This document shows positions 5,275 through 14,480 of a DNA stretch of 19,109 bases, one piece after another. Under the pieces are notes generated by a model, which searched no databases, was not told the origin of the DNA, and was given only the letters and a program-made list of their open reading frames with translations. This DNA is from Methanobacteriota archaeon (GTDB lineage: Archaea > Halobacteriota > Bog-38 > Methanoflorentales > Methanoflorentaceae): NCBI GenBank assembly GCA_003170935.1, contig PMYA01000086.1, positions 10,632 through 29,740 of the forward strand. Reading direction: 5' to 3'. Made by a program: the position numbers and the translations under genes. Numbering within the stretch: position 1 is the stretch's first letter; each line of letters begins with the position of its first letter.

Positions 5275-7200
5275 TTATCCCGACGCTGTTCTATACACGT
5301 AAGTGTCTCCGAATCTCGTAACTACGGTGTACCCATTTGATTTGAGGTAACTATCGAGGGTGTTTCGAGCGCTGTAGCCGAGGTTTTCGGAAAGGATTAC
5401 GTAGTTGTAGAAGCCCTTGTCGCTCTGAATAGCCGCTAGTAACGTCGCGGTGTTGTTCGAGACCTCGTCCCTATATGCCATCGGGGTATAGTCGAACGCA
5501 GCCGGGTTTGAAGTGTAAAAGAGCGCGCTGCGTTGCGAGGAACTTGCGTTCACGTACGGGTCGTTCGGATTGACGTGAGCGAAAAATGCCAGCTTGGTGG
5601 TGTTGCTTGAAATCTGCCCCACGTACCGTATTGCGTTAAAGTCATCTTGGCTAATTATGGACGTATATTTGTCAGTAGCTACCGCCCCTGCTGCATTAGT
5701 CAAAATAATGAGGACTACCAGCATGATAGCAGCGATTCTACCAGGTGAAATGAGCGCCGTACGATGCCCGAACGATCGCTCTATCATTGAGACTCCGAGC
5801 GCCGCGGCGGGTATGAGCGCTGCCTGAGCGTACGCCACACCACGCCCGCGGAATATTTCGGCGGTGTCTGCGTTGTACGAGAAGTAGAGCGTTGAAAGCA
5901 CCCAGCCTACAAATATGCCTAAAACGAACGCTATTAGAACGAGATGCGAGAGTTCCCACTCACGCGTCTCGATCCGAGAACCTATTGTCCCAACAATCGC
6001 GAGCGCTGCGATGAGCGGCGTTACGTAGAGGAGGACATAAGTCGGATCGGGGTACGCCAGCTGAAGTGCAAACAGCGGGATGATCGATTGCATCGCAAAC
6101 GGTACAGCGCTGCGGGTGACGAGTCCAGGCGTGAAACTGGACGGTACGCCATTTTCAAGGAACCGCCAGGCAAAGAGCATAAGCCCAATCACATAGGTTG
6201 GAATAGAGGCGAACGCTGTAAGCGTATTTTGTCGTTTCATGAGCTGGGCGATCACCACGAAAATCAAAATGAAAGGGGTGTAGATCCCGTAGAGGATGTG
6301 TATGTCCATTGAGAGCCCGAGCACGAAGGCGCCGGAAAGCAATGAACCAACCTCTTGTGAAGCGCAGAGGTAGAGGCCAAGAAACAAGAAGTAGGTGCCG
6401 ATAACCTGCATTATCGTGATATTCGTCCTCCAGAAAACCTCAAAGAGCGGTGACATAGAGCCAAACAAAAATAGCCCTACGACCTTGCCTAGCAGGCTTA
6501 CTCCCAGCCGTTCCAAGACCGCAAGGAGCATGATTGAAGCGAGGATGCCGACGATTGGTCCGAACCAAATTGCTAGGTCCACCACTGAGACGTTCCCTAT
6601 CATGGCAAACGATCCGAGGATGAATTCGAAGCTCCGTTCTCGTATCCAGTCGCCGCCGCCGCCTGCCAAAAATGAGGGGATACCGGTGAAACCTGTGTGG
6701 ACGAAATAACTTGCACGAGTCGCCCAGTAGAGCGGATCAAAGTATGGGGTTGTGCCAACCGTCAATGGATACCAAATTCGTGTTAAGGCCCCAAAGAGGA
6801 GCATCGCGACGATTACGATGGTGCCGGGCTTAAAAAAGGAATTGAAGTCGATCAATGCCTCATCGCGTTTTAATGCTAGGCTAAAGACAAACATAAGCGT
6901 CGTCCACAAGAAGAGTGGCCCAACGATGGTTAGGAAATCCCCGGGGATTAATAGGGTCGTATAAACAACTTCAAGAACAGCTAGGAGCACGAAGCTGAAA
7001 CCAATCGCCGTTCCGACCCTACCGGCGACGCTTTGTTTGGCGAGCAGTGCGAGCGACGTGAAGTATCCCGGGAAAAAGAACAGGATTGCCCCGGCGCAAA
7101 AGACCTGAATCGGTCCTCCAATAGACACGGCAACCGGTATGCAAAACGCTAGGAATAACAAATAGGCGAGAGTGGGGCGTCCTAGGCTCTGTACATTCAT
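5275..7200 (-). CDS. Multi-pass membrane protein, probable GT-C-fold glycosyltransferase
   Basis: This 641-residue protein has many hydrophobic segments from about residue 10 to 505 and a soluble C-terminal domain (about 506-641) that should lie outside the cell. After the early membrane segments, an external loop has YFDPLYWATRASYFVHTGF (D155). This resembles the first-loop acidic motif of GT-C enzymes such as ArnT, PMT and AglB, which use polyprenyl-phosphate sugars. The C-terminal domain has N-glycosylation sequons (around N533, N551 and N582). The N-terminal block ILFFFPGYFTSLALL resembles the start of the DUF1616 protein at 14547. A TATA-like box about 29 bases upstream suggests a leaderless transcript. 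A transport or polymerase role is not excluded; the GT-C call is an inference from topology and one motif. Confidence 0.6.
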   Translation of the reverse strand: MNVQSLGRPTLAYLLFLAFCIPVAVSIGGPIQVFCAGAILFFFPGYFTSLALLAKQSVAGRVGTAIGFSFVLLAVLEVVYTTLLIPGDFLTIVGPLFLWTTLMFVFSLALKRDEALIDFNSFFKPGTIVIVAMLLFGALTRIWYPLTVGTTPYFDPLYWATRASYFVHTGFTGIPSFLAGGGGDWIRERSFEFILGSFAMIGNVSVVDLAIWFGPIVGILASIMLLAVLERLGVSLLGKVVGLFLFGSMSPLFEVFWRTNITIMQVIGTYFLFLGLYLCASQEVGSLLSGAFVLGLSMDIHILYGIYTPFILIFVVIAQLMKRQNTLTAFASIPTYVIGLMLFAWRFLENGVPSSFTPGLVTRSAVPFAMQSIIPLFALQLAYPDPTYVLLYVTPLIAALAIVGTIGSRIETREWELSHLVLIAFVLGIFVGWVLSTLYFSYNADTAEIFRGRGVAYAQAALIPAAALGVSMIERSFGHRTALISPGRIAAIMLVVLIILTNAAGAVATDKYTSIISQDDFNAIRYVGQISSNTTKLAFFAHVNPNDPYVNASSSQRSALFYTSNPAAFDYTPMAYRDEVSNNTATLLAAIQSDKGFYNYVILSENLGYSARNTLDSYLKSNGYTVVTRFGDTYVYRTASG

Positions 7201-7222
7201 ATTTGGGCGTTCTATACGTGTA

Positions 7223-7235
7223 CGATTATATATGC
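7223..7235 (-). promoter_or_regulatory. TATA box of the GT-C-like gene
   Basis: On the minus strand GCATATATAATCG is centred about 29 bases from the ATG at 7200, placing the transcript start within a few bases of the start codon. Confidence 0.5.
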
Positions 7236-7356
7236 TTTATCAAGTATGAGGGTTTAAACGTCTACCGCGTGTGGTGGGTTTGGCGCGTTCAATTTAGAGG
7301 CTTTAGGTCTGTCAGCCGGTGATCTGCGAAACCGTTGAACAGGCCCGTTCGCCGTT

Positions 7357-7366
7357 AGTATAAATG
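7357..7366 (+). promoter_or_regulatory. TATA box of the flippase gene
   Basis: AGTATAAATG is centred about 42 bases before the ATG at 7404, which would give a leader of roughly 15 bases. The upstream GTG at 7371 would lie before the expected transcript start, which supports 7404 as the true start. Confidence 0.45.
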
Positions 7367-7403
7367 CTCTGTGTCGCAATGCCGAAAAGACAATGAGTTC
7401 GAG

Positions 7404-8831
7404 ATGAGTACGAGGAGACGGATATTCAAGAATACCGCAGTTTTGGCTTCTGCGGATATATTCACCCGTCTGATGCGCTTTGCGCTTGCCATCGTTATCG
7501 CTCGAACGCTCGGTCCTGCCGGGTACGGCGTATATGCGTTTGCCTTCTCGTTTGCGGAGGTCTATGGCGTTATCTCTGATTTTGGTATGAGTAACCTCAT
7601 CATCCGAGACACGTCACGGGAAAAGAAGTACCTCGCTCGTTACGTTGGAAACATCCTATTCGTTGAATCGGCGCTTTCTGTGGTCGCTTATGGTTTCTTA
7701 TTCCTCCTCGTGGGCTTAATGGACCTTCCGCAGGAAAAGGCCGTGATCGTGTACATCGCCGTCCTCGCTTATATGCTGACCGCTCTCGCCCAGATCGTCA
7801 GAGCAACGTTCAAAGCTCATGAAAAAATGGAGTACGACGCCGTCCTGAATATCATACAACAGAGTGTGACGGTCGTTCTTGGCATCACCGTGCTGTATTT
7901 CGGGTACGGATTGAACGCGCTCGCCCTCGCGTTCGTCATCGGGAGCCTAGTCAACCTAGCGGGAAGTCTCGCACTGGCCTCTAAGAGGTTTACGCGTCCG
8001 AAGTTTAGGCTCAGACGGCGTTTCTTGACGTATTTAGCTAAGGAGGCTCCCTCCTTTGGGCTGATCGTGTTCTTTACGCTTATCTATTACAAGATAAGCA
8101 CCCTGCTTCTGTCGTTTATTCAGGGGGATGCTGCGACTGGATGGTTCAACGCCGCGTACACCATGGCGTTTTCTTTGACGTTTGTGCCGGCGGCGTTTAT
8201 GGGGGCGCTTTTTCCCGTCATATCTACGCTCCATATCTCTTCGCGGGACCTCACAAGGACCATATACAATGAGTCGTTCCGCTACATGCTAATCCTCGGG
8301 CTTCCTCTTGCTTTCGGCACAACGGTGCTCGCAGACAAGGTTATCGACATCGTTTATGGAAGCCAGTTCTACAACTCAGCCGTCGTGCTGCAAATCGTCA
8401 TCTGGTCAATTGCAATTCTGTTTCTTAACTTCGTGCTTACAACAACGCTGACATCGATTAACTTGCAGCGAGTAGTGATGTATGCCACCGGATTAGGCGT
8501 GGTGGTAAATATTATTCTCAACCTTCTTGTTATCCCTACGTTCAGCTACGTTGGTGCAAGCTACGTCATGGTAGCAACTGAGCTCAGTACTTTTTCTATC
8601 TGTTTCTACTATGCCTCGAAGAGTCTATGCTTCATTCAGGTGCAGCGTGTCGTGCTCAAACCGCTTGTCGCGTCATTCGTGATGGCTGCGGTAGCATATT
8701 ATCTCAGACCAATCAACATCTTCATCATATTCGGCGTCGTTGTGTGGGTGTACTTCGCCACACTGATCGCACTTAAGACTTTTACAAAGCAAGACATTGA
8801 CGTCATTAAGAGCATAATCGGCAGAAGTTGA
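7404..8831 (+). CDS. Oligosaccharide flippase, Wzx/RfbX type (MATE/MOP superfamily)
   Basis: The protein flips a lipid-linked oligosaccharide across the cytoplasmic membrane. From ATG 7404 it has 475 residues with hydrophobic segments throughout, probably 12-14 helices. The start STRRRIFKNTAVLASADIFT followed by VIARTLGPAGYGVYAFAF is the typical N-terminus of the polysaccharide_synt family, and the segment SFAEVYGVISDFGMSNLIIR with its charged Asp-Arg pair fits the family too. A GTG at 7371 could add 11 residues but lies too close to the TATA box. The GT4 gene downstream begins about 30 bases past the stop, so the two are probably one operon. The set of glycosyltransferases around it suggests a glycan for the S-layer or a surface polysaccharide. 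Confidence 0.92.
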   Translation: MSTRRRIFKNTAVLASADIFTRLMRFALAIVIARTLGPAGYGVYAFAFSFAEVYGVISDFGMSNLIIRDTSREKKYLARYVGNILFVESALSVVAYGFLFLLVGLMDLPQEKAVIVYIAVLAYMLTALAQIVRATFKAHEKMEYDAVLNIIQQSVTVVLGITVLYFGYGLNALALAFVIGSLVNLAGSLALASKRFTRPKFRLRRRFLTYLAKEAPSFGLIVFFTLIYYKISTLLLSFIQGDAATGWFNAAYTMAFSLTFVPAAFMGALFPVISTLHISSRDLTRTIYNESFRYMLILGLPLAFGTTVLADKVIDIVYGSQFYNSAVVLQIVIWSIAILFLNFVLTTTLTSINLQRVVMYATGLGVVVNIILNLLVIPTFSYVGASYVMVATELSTFSICFYYASKSLCFIQVQRVVLKPLVASFVMAAVAYYLRPINIFIIFGVVVWVYFATLIALKTFTKQDIDVIKSIIGRS

Positions 8832-8860
8832 CGTCGTGTCTCACGTACGCCAAGACGGTG

Positions 8861-10030
8861 ATGAAGGAGGCATCCCCAATAAAAATCGCATTGTCCACGT
8901 TTGAATACGACCGTAACCTTATCGGCGGTGCCGGCGTTTACGCACTCGAGCTCAGCAGGTGGCTCCAAAAGCTTTGTGAGCTCACTGTATTTAGCTGCGG
9001 CGTGTATCAGTCGCCCCCAGACGCCTTTGCGGCCTCTTGGTACGGAACAGGAGCAGCAAATGTTCGATATCACCGTCTTCCAGCGTTTTTGCGGAGTCAC
9101 GGTATTGCGGCCTTTTTTTATTACGCTCTTTCGCAAAAAGTGCCCGCAGGAAACGACGTTTTTCTGGTAAACGACCTTTCGCAGGGGCTCGCGGTTCACA
9201 GCGACATCCCGATCGTGCAGATACTCCATCACCTCCCTTCGTCAGATCTTGACAAGTCGCCGACGTCGACTAGGTGGCGTGTCGCAATTAGGACACAAGC
9301 TGCCTTGGAGAAACGCGCTATGAAACGGGCGCAAGCGATAATCTGTCAGAGCAGGGACACGATGGAGAATGCAGCAGCCCGGTATCCGGAACACGCGGCA
9401 AAATTCAGGGTAATACCGAACGGTGTTGACGTGTATCGTTTCGCACCCGCCAAAGGGAGTGCTGAGAGCACGGACAGTGAGGCCCCCCTTCTCTTGTGTG
9501 TCGCTCGGGGACTCGAAATTAGAAAAGGTTTAAGTTACTTGATTGAGGCGTTTGCAGCTGTGCAGCGTGTTTCTGCCGCCGAGCTCGTAATTGTCGGCAA
9601 AGACTCGCAGGGTTTGAGGGGGCAACTTCTGGCGCAAGCGCGTGCGCTTGGCGTCGCTGACTTAATAACGCTTATTGACTCTGTATCGCAGCGCGACCTC
9701 ATTTCGCTCTACCAGCGCGCGACGATGACGGTTGTGCCGTCAGTGCTCGAAGGATTTAGCAGACCAGCCCTTGAATCTATGGCATGTGGATCCCCCGTTG
9801 TCGGATCGGCCGTCGGAGCAATTCCCGAGTTACTTGATGAAAACTCAGGAGTATTGATCCCCCCGGGAGACGCGCGCTCCCTCGCTTCTGCTATAACCGA
9901 CTTGCTGCAGGATACGAAGAAAGCGAAACGCCTAGGGATCGCCGCGAGGGAACGCGCTGTCGCATGCTTTAGCTGGGATACCGTCGCGAAGCGTGTACTC
10001 AGCGTGTGTGAGCAAACAGTCTCAGGCTGA
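8861..10030 (+). CDS. GT4-family glycosyltransferase
   Basis: A retaining GT-B glycosyltransferase of the GT4 family, cytoplasmic or membrane-associated, that would add a nucleotide-sugar residue to the lipid-linked glycan. From ATG 8861 it has 389 residues. The N-terminal Rossmann half carries the glycine-rich IGGAGVYALELSRWL (21-35) and the HH pair at 123-124. The C-terminal half begins at about 209 with LLLCVARGLEIRKGLSYLIEAF and has the nucleotide-binding E-x7-E motif EGFSRPALE (E297, E305) and GSAVGAIPELL. The donor and acceptor cannot be read from the sequence. An AAGGAGG Shine-Dalgarno lies inside the first codons and points at an ATA at 8879 (IKIA), where the family usually has M-K-I, so the true start is uncertain. 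The last nine bases overlap the facing GT4 gene. Confidence 0.92.
   Translation: MKEASPIKIALSTFEYDRNLIGGAGVYALELSRWLQKLCELTVFSCGVYQSPPDAFAASWYGTGAANVRYHRLPAFLRSHGIAAFFYYALSQKVPAGNDVFLVNDLSQGLAVHSDIPIVQILHHLPSSDLDKSPTSTRWRVAIRTQAALEKRAMKRAQAIICQSRDTMENAAARYPEHAAKFRVIPNGVDVYRFAPAKGSAESTDSEAPLLLCVARGLEIRKGLSYLIEAFAAVQRVSAAELVIVGKDSQGLRGQLLAQARALGVADLITLIDSVSQRDLISLYQRATMTVVPSVLEGFSRPALESMACGSPVVGSAVGAIPELLDENSGVLIPPGDARSLASAITDLLQDTKKAKRLGIAARERAVACFSWDTVAKRVLSVCEQTVSG
8864..8870 (+). promoter_or_regulatory. Shine-Dalgarno inside the annotated GT4 start
   Basis: AAGGAGG lies downstream of the ATG at 8861 and eight bases before an in-frame ATA at 8879-8881. Either the ATG at 8861 is used and this match is chance, or translation begins at the ATA. 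Confidence 0.35.
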
Positions 10031-11215
10031 GACACGCTTGTATACTGCTTCGAGCTTTCGTATATGGGTACTCATGTCAAACATCGCTGCCGATTTGCGC
10101 GCGTTGTCATTTAGCTGATTAAGGAGTAACGGATCAGACGATAGCGTTTCTAGAAGGGCCGTCAACGCTTCAACGTCACCGGGCGGAAAAAGAAAACCAT
10201 TGTATCCATCGCTGATGAATTCAGGAATCGCCCCTGCGCGGCTTCCGAGCACTGAGATACCCTGCCAAAAGTATTCGGGTATTACGAGCCCGAACGTCTC
10301 GCTGTAGATGGATGGCACCACACCCACGTCGGCTATGCCGTAGAGCTGTCGAAGCTTCTCAGGGGCTAAAAAGCCATAGAAACTTATACGTTCGTCGTCG
10401 CGCGCAGCACGCTTGAAACTCGCCACGTCACTGCCTTGGCCGACGATGTGCAATCGGGCACTGTTGAGATCTAAGCTCTTTATAGACTCTATAAGGACGT
10501 GAACGCCTTTGTGTTTTCCTAGGCGCCCTACGTAGAGTATGTCAAATGTACCGTTGTTAACCTTAGCTACGGGGTCGCCCCCCTCTATGCCAAGCGTAAG
10601 CTTCATCTTTTTGGTTGTGGTGAACAACCCGAAGCTGGAGAGGGTGTTAAGCACAAAGTTAGATGGGGCGATTATTAAGGCCGGTTCAATGCGCTTTGAG
10701 ATCCAGCGATAGAGGCGGCATAAGCTGTGAGGGTTCACGCACGAGGTGTTTTTCCGCGTAAGCATTGTCGTTTTTGGACATATAAGGTTGTAGTCGTGCA
10801 CTGTGTGAACCGTGGGAATGTGCAGATCATTGGCGGCACTAAACACCGATGCCGATAAGCCCTTGAAATTGTGCACGTGGACGACATCGGGGCGCTCTCG
10901 CTTGAGCACGTCTTTAACAAACGCATACGTGTGTGGATTCCACACGTCAACAGCGTGCCAGACTGGCTTAACGAGGAGGGGCTTTTCGGAATAGTGATAC
11001 GAAGAGTAGAGGTTCAGTGGGTAAAACCTATAGACGCGCTCTCTTTGAGGGGTCTCGTGCTCGGAAGTTGCGCTCGAGTTTGTGTGAAATGGAGTGGTTG
11101 TTATTATCGAGATATCGTGTACGTTGCTCAGTCGTTGTGCGATATGATGGACGTACAGTTCAGCGCCACCGTGAACGTATGGCGGATAAAGATTTGATAT
11201 CATACATATTTTCAC
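10022..11215 (-). CDS. GT4-family glycosyltransferase
   Basis: A 397-residue GT-B glycosyltransferase. The GTG start at 11215 is chosen because it gives the family-typical MKICMISNLYPPYVHGGAE and is preceded by GAGGTT about eight bases upstream. The N-terminal domain has the glycine turn HGGAE (15-19), VVHVHNF and HTVHDYNLICPK, followed by a cysteine trio (C146, C159, C166) seen in a subgroup of GT4 enzymes and possibly structural. The C-terminal domain starts at DILYVGRLGKHKGVHVLIES (225-244) and has the E-x7-E motif ETFGLVIPE (E306, E314) and GSRAGAIPEFI. It is probably the last gene of the minus-strand run from 14345. It would add one sugar to the lipid-linked glycan; the specificity is unknown. 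Confidence 0.93.
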   Translation of the reverse strand: MKICMISNLYPPYVHGGAELYVHHIAQRLSNVHDISIITTTPFHTNSSATSEHETPQRERVYRFYPLNLYSSYHYSEKPLLVKPVWHAVDVWNPHTYAFVKDVLKRERPDVVHVHNFKGLSASVFSAANDLHIPTVHTVHDYNLICPKTTMLTRKNTSCVNPHSLCRLYRWISKRIEPALIIAPSNFVLNTLSSFGLFTTTKKMKLTLGIEGGDPVAKVNNGTFDILYVGRLGKHKGVHVLIESIKSLDLNSARLHIVGQGSDVASFKRAARDDERISFYGFLAPEKLRQLYGIADVGVVPSIYSETFGLVIPEYFWQGISVLGSRAGAIPEFISDGYNGFLFPPGDVEALTALLETLSSDPLLLNQLNDNARKSAAMFDMSTHIRKLEAVYKRVSA

Positions 11216-11281
11216 AAAAACAACCTCAAAATCTGCACGCCAAAAAAAGCATTCGTGGTCACCCTACTTTTTTGAACTGAC

Positions 11282-12403
11282 CTATATTAAGCCATCGTAA
11301 ACGTCAATTGTGCGGGTAACTGCCTGAGCCCACGTAAAATGGTTCTTAACTCTCTCAAAGCCGTTCTGGCCGAGCGTTTCGGCTAGTGCGCTATCGCGCA
11401 AAATCGCCGCTATTGCTTGCTCAAGCCCCCGTACATCTCCCGGCTCTACTAGCAACCCGTTATGATGGTCCTCAATAACTGAGGGGATGCCGCCTACGTT
11501 CGTGCCTATGACTGGCCTACCGCAGGCATTTGCTTCGGCTAGAACCATGCCAAACCCTTCAGCATCGGTGTAGGTTGGAAGCACTGTGAGGTCTGCTCCA
11601 CGGTAATAAAGGGGCATCTCTTCTTCGGGCACGATCCCGGCAAATACGATTCGACCTGCAACCCCGGCGTGTGCCGCGTCCGCTGCATAGTGCGAAAGCC
11701 AATTTCCGCCGCCGACGATGACGAGCGTTGTGCTGGGATCAAGATGCCGTAGCGCACTGATAAGTATATTAAGTCCCTTGTGACGATGTGATTTGCTTAG
11801 TTGGCCGACAAAGAGGATGACAGGCCCTTTTAGGCCGTACCTGTCTTTCAAAAAGCCGGCGTACACGTTTGGATTGAATCTCGCCAAATCGACACCAGGG
11901 GGGACAGTAGCGGTTTTGTTGAGGTACCCTCGAAGATACGGAGAACGCGCGGCATAGCGCTGAGAAATCGTAATGATGCGACTCGCTCGCTTAATAGTCT
12001 CTCTTCCCAAGATCTTATAATACGCGCGTACCAACAGCTTCGTCACGGTAGTGATGCCCACCGCGTCGTTGTAGTAAGTCAAGACGAACGGTCGATCACC
12101 ACAGACCCTCGCGGCGACGTCAGCCATGTAGGGCACGGGTAAATGTCCGTTCACTATGTCAGGGTCAACCTCGTCGATAATCCTCTTGATGGATCCAAAC
12201 CAGCCAAAACTGAACGGCGTATTAGAGATAGTCGTAAGTCGAGGAAGCGTAAGAACTGAGGGGCCGGACGTGTGTGGAACCCGTGAACACGTTAGGACCG
12301 TCGTATCGATTCCTGCATTGTGCAGTCCGACCGCTATTTTATACGTATACTGCTGCATTCCTCCAACGCCAGAATAATAGGGCGAAGCGATTAGCACTTT
12401 CAT
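11282..12403 (-). CDS. GT4-family glycosyltransferase
   Basis: A 373-residue GT-B glycosyltransferase starting at ATG 12403 with MKVLIASPYYSGVGGMQQYT, the usual strand, loop and glycine turn of the acceptor-binding half. The donor-binding half begins at VILFVGQLSKSHRHKGLNIL (195-214) and has EGFGMVLAE (E282, E290; E-x7-E), NACGRPVIGTNVGGIPSVI and HHNGLLVEPGD. It lies third in the minus-strand run, 95 bases after the preceding gene and 66 bases before the next. No strong Shine-Dalgarno is seen, which fits either coupling within a longer transcript or an internal promoter. The presence of several different GT4 enzymes suggests that each makes a distinct linkage of the same glycan. Confidence 0.93.
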   Translation of the reverse strand: MKVLIASPYYSGVGGMQQYTYKIAVGLHNAGIDTTVLTCSRVPHTSGPSVLTLPRLTTISNTPFSFGWFGSIKRIIDEVDPDIVNGHLPVPYMADVAARVCGDRPFVLTYYNDAVGITTVTKLLVRAYYKILGRETIKRASRIITISQRYAARSPYLRGYLNKTATVPPGVDLARFNPNVYAGFLKDRYGLKGPVILFVGQLSKSHRHKGLNILISALRHLDPSTTLVIVGGGNWLSHYAADAAHAGVAGRIVFAGIVPEEEMPLYYRGADLTVLPTYTDAEGFGMVLAEANACGRPVIGTNVGGIPSVIEDHHNGLLVEPGDVRGLEQAIAAILRDSALAETLGQNGFERVKNHFTWAQAVTRTIDVYDGLI

Positions 12404-12498
12404 AAGGATTGCACTCGCGTACGTTCACGAACTAGTTATAGAAGACGGTTGAACAGCGCAGGTTAGGAAGCGGTTCGTTGCCATCAAACGGCCGTCCG

Positions 12499-13677
12499 TC
12501 AGCTGATTAGTTTCTCGTAGGTACCTATAACGCTTTTTGAGATATCGGACCATGCGTATTTCTTCGACATTTCGAATCCATTTTCGGCAAGTTGTTCTCG
12601 CAATGCATCGTCTGTGACGAGCTTCAAAATAGCCTCCGCAATTTCACGCGGGGAGATCTTGCCGATGAGGAAACCATTGACACCGTCTCTAACCAGCTCT
12701 CGCGCGGCACTCATTTCGTGCCTTATGCTGATCACCGGCAACTTACACGCATTTGCCTCGATGATAACGAGTCCGAACCCCTCGCGAACAGAAGGGAGGA
12801 CAAATACCTTTGATGACTTCATGTGCGCGGTGAGCACATCTTGATCGACAAAGCCGGTAAAGGTGACGCTCTCGTCAAGTCCGAGCGTGGCCGCAAGGTC
12901 TTCGAGCGCACCTCGTTCTGGACCATCTCCGACAATCGCACAAGAAATCATCGGAACTTCCGTTTTTGCAATAGCTATCGCGTTCAGCAAAAGATCTACG
13001 CGTTTTTCGTGGATGAGTCGACCGGCAAACAGTACATCGGTAGTTCTCGCAGCAGGTGCGATTTTAATGATGCGTTCAAGATCGATGCCGACTGGTATAA
13101 CGTCAATGCGTTCAGGTCTGACCTTGCATTTAATAAGATCGCCGCGCGTCTTTTGTGATATCGCCACAATGCCATCAGGAAGACGCATCGTCAGTCGTTC
13201 TATAACCCTACCGACGCTGCCACTAGTAGTCCCAAGGTATTCCGACCAATAAGCGCCCCACACTTCTAGCCACGTGATCACCAATGGTTTTCTTTTAACG
13301 ATGGAGGCGATTTTGCAAGAGAAACACGGGAAATAAGGGAATTGGTTACAGTCGATCACGTCATAATCGGCCTTTAGCAGGGGCGGTAACACTTTCAACG
13401 AGAATATCAAAGCCTCTTTAATTGAGCGAACTCCTTGCTCGTTGTAGAGCTCGCTAACCTTGCAGACGCCGTGCAGGTGCACGTTGTCGGTCATGATTGT
13501 ATCGGGCCCTTGCCACCATTTCATGCCGTAAATATGAACTTCGTGCTCGCCGTTTTCGGCAAGCTTGCGTGCAAGTTCCCAGAGACGTTTGTCAGCCCCT
13601 CCCATATTGTACGGATAAATTGCATCCATGACGTACGCAATTTTTATGGCTTTCGCCCCCTGCCAAGCGCCATCCAT
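12499..13677 (-). CDS. GT4-family glycosyltransferase
   Basis: A GT-B glycosyltransferase of 392 residues if the ATG at 13677 is used. The N-terminal half has IKIAYVMDAIYPYNMGGADK, where the family's usual M-K-I start falls at residue 11, and a Cys-containing loop at about 110-121. The donor half starts at DVLFAGRLIHEKRVDLLLNA (214-233) and has EGFGLVIIE (E299, E307; E-x7-E), AIVGDGPE and DGVNGFLIG. The annotated start overlaps the GT2 gene by 34 bases. An in-frame ATA at 13645-13647 instead overlaps the GT2 stop as ATAA and follows a GGGGG run eight to nine bases upstream, so the real product may be 382 residues. It follows the GT2 gene in one operon. Confidence 0.92.
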   Translation of the reverse strand: MDGAWQGAKAIKIAYVMDAIYPYNMGGADKRLWELARKLAENGEHEVHIYGMKWWQGPDTIMTDNVHLHGVCKVSELYNEQGVRSIKEALIFSLKVLPPLLKADYDVIDCNQFPYFPCFSCKIASIVKRKPLVITWLEVWGAYWSEYLGTTSGSVGRVIERLTMRLPDGIVAISQKTRGDLIKCKVRPERIDVIPVGIDLERIIKIAPAARTTDVLFAGRLIHEKRVDLLLNAIAIAKTEVPMISCAIVGDGPERGALEDLAATLGLDESVTFTGFVDQDVLTAHMKSSKVFVLPSVREGFGLVIIEANACKLPVISIRHEMSAARELVRDGVNGFLIGKISPREIAEAILKLVTDDALREQLAENGFEMSKKYAWSDISKSVIGTYEKLIS

Positions 13678-14345
13678 CGCTTTAATAAAAAAAATCCTAT
13701 CTTCAGTCCGTCAGAGGTCGAACTTAGCTTCGGTCGATCAGCCCGTTTGTTATAATCAATTGTTACCTCTCCTATACTAAAGCCAAGACGCGAGCATTCG
13801 ACAAACATGTCAGCTTCGAGCTCAAATCCGCGTGCAACAAGGTGCATGTGGTCAATGACGTGCCTGCGGTAGCCCCAGAATCCGGTACACAAGTCGGTCA
13901 TCTCTTTTTTGAAAAGCGCGCACGCTACGGCCGTGAGCACACGATTGCCAAACAGGTTTGTTCGTGTCATAGCTCCGTTCTCGATATGGCCTTTCAAACG
14001 TGAGCCGAGGACGACGTCGTACGTTTGCAGAAGGCGTAGGAAATCCGTAATTCGCTCTGGCGGATAGGTATTATCTCCATCTATCATAATGTAGTAATCT
14101 GCGCGGATCGCTGAAAACGCGTGCTGCATTGCTGCCCCTTTTCCGGGCTGCGTGACAGGCAACACTACTGCGCCTTTTTCGAGCGCTTTTTGCTGAGTCC
14201 TATCCTCAGAATCGCCATCGATAACATAGATAGTAGTGTCGTATCCATCATTCGAGAGCGCGTGAACAGGAATCCTGTCGATCACGCGACCGATAGTGGC
14301 TTCTTCATTGAGCGTCGGAATGAGCACTGCTACTTGGGCTTTCAT
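13644..14345 (-). CDS. GT2-family glycosyltransferase, polyprenyl-phosphate sugar synthase type
   Basis: This 233-residue GT-A enzyme resembles dolichyl-phosphate mannose/glucose synthases (DPM1/DPG synthase), which load a sugar from a nucleotide donor onto dolichyl phosphate at the cytoplasmic face. Motifs in order are AVLIPTLNEEATIGRVID (6-23), VIDGDSEDRT, QPGKGAAMQHAF (67-78), the metal-binding DGD (89-91), VLGSR and TDLCTGFWGYRR. It lacks the C-terminal membrane helices of some relatives, so it would be soluble or peripheral. It is the first gene of the minus-strand run. Its product could be the donor for a GT-C enzyme such as the one at 5275-7200. The start at ATG 14345 has GAGGTT about 12 bases upstream. 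Confidence 0.9.
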   Translation of the reverse strand: MKAQVAVLIPTLNEEATIGRVIDRIPVHALSNDGYDTTIYVIDGDSEDRTQQKALEKGAVVLPVTQPGKGAAMQHAFSAIRADYYIMIDGDNTYPPERITDFLRLLQTYDVVLGSRLKGHIENGAMTRTNLFGNRVLTAVACALFKKEMTDLCTGFWGYRRHVIDHMHLVARGFELEADMFVECSRLGFSIGEVTIDYNKRADRPKLSSTSDGLKIGFFLLKRWMALGRGRKP

Positions 14346-14480
14346 TGGAATCGGCCAACCTCATTTGCGGAGCAAAACCGCATACGAGTGAAGCTTTGCT
14401 TTTCGATCTTAAGTGTTGCGTTATGCGCGCCTCAATGCTAGCACAGTCAGCAAACCGTTCACCGCTCCATCCGAGGCTAG

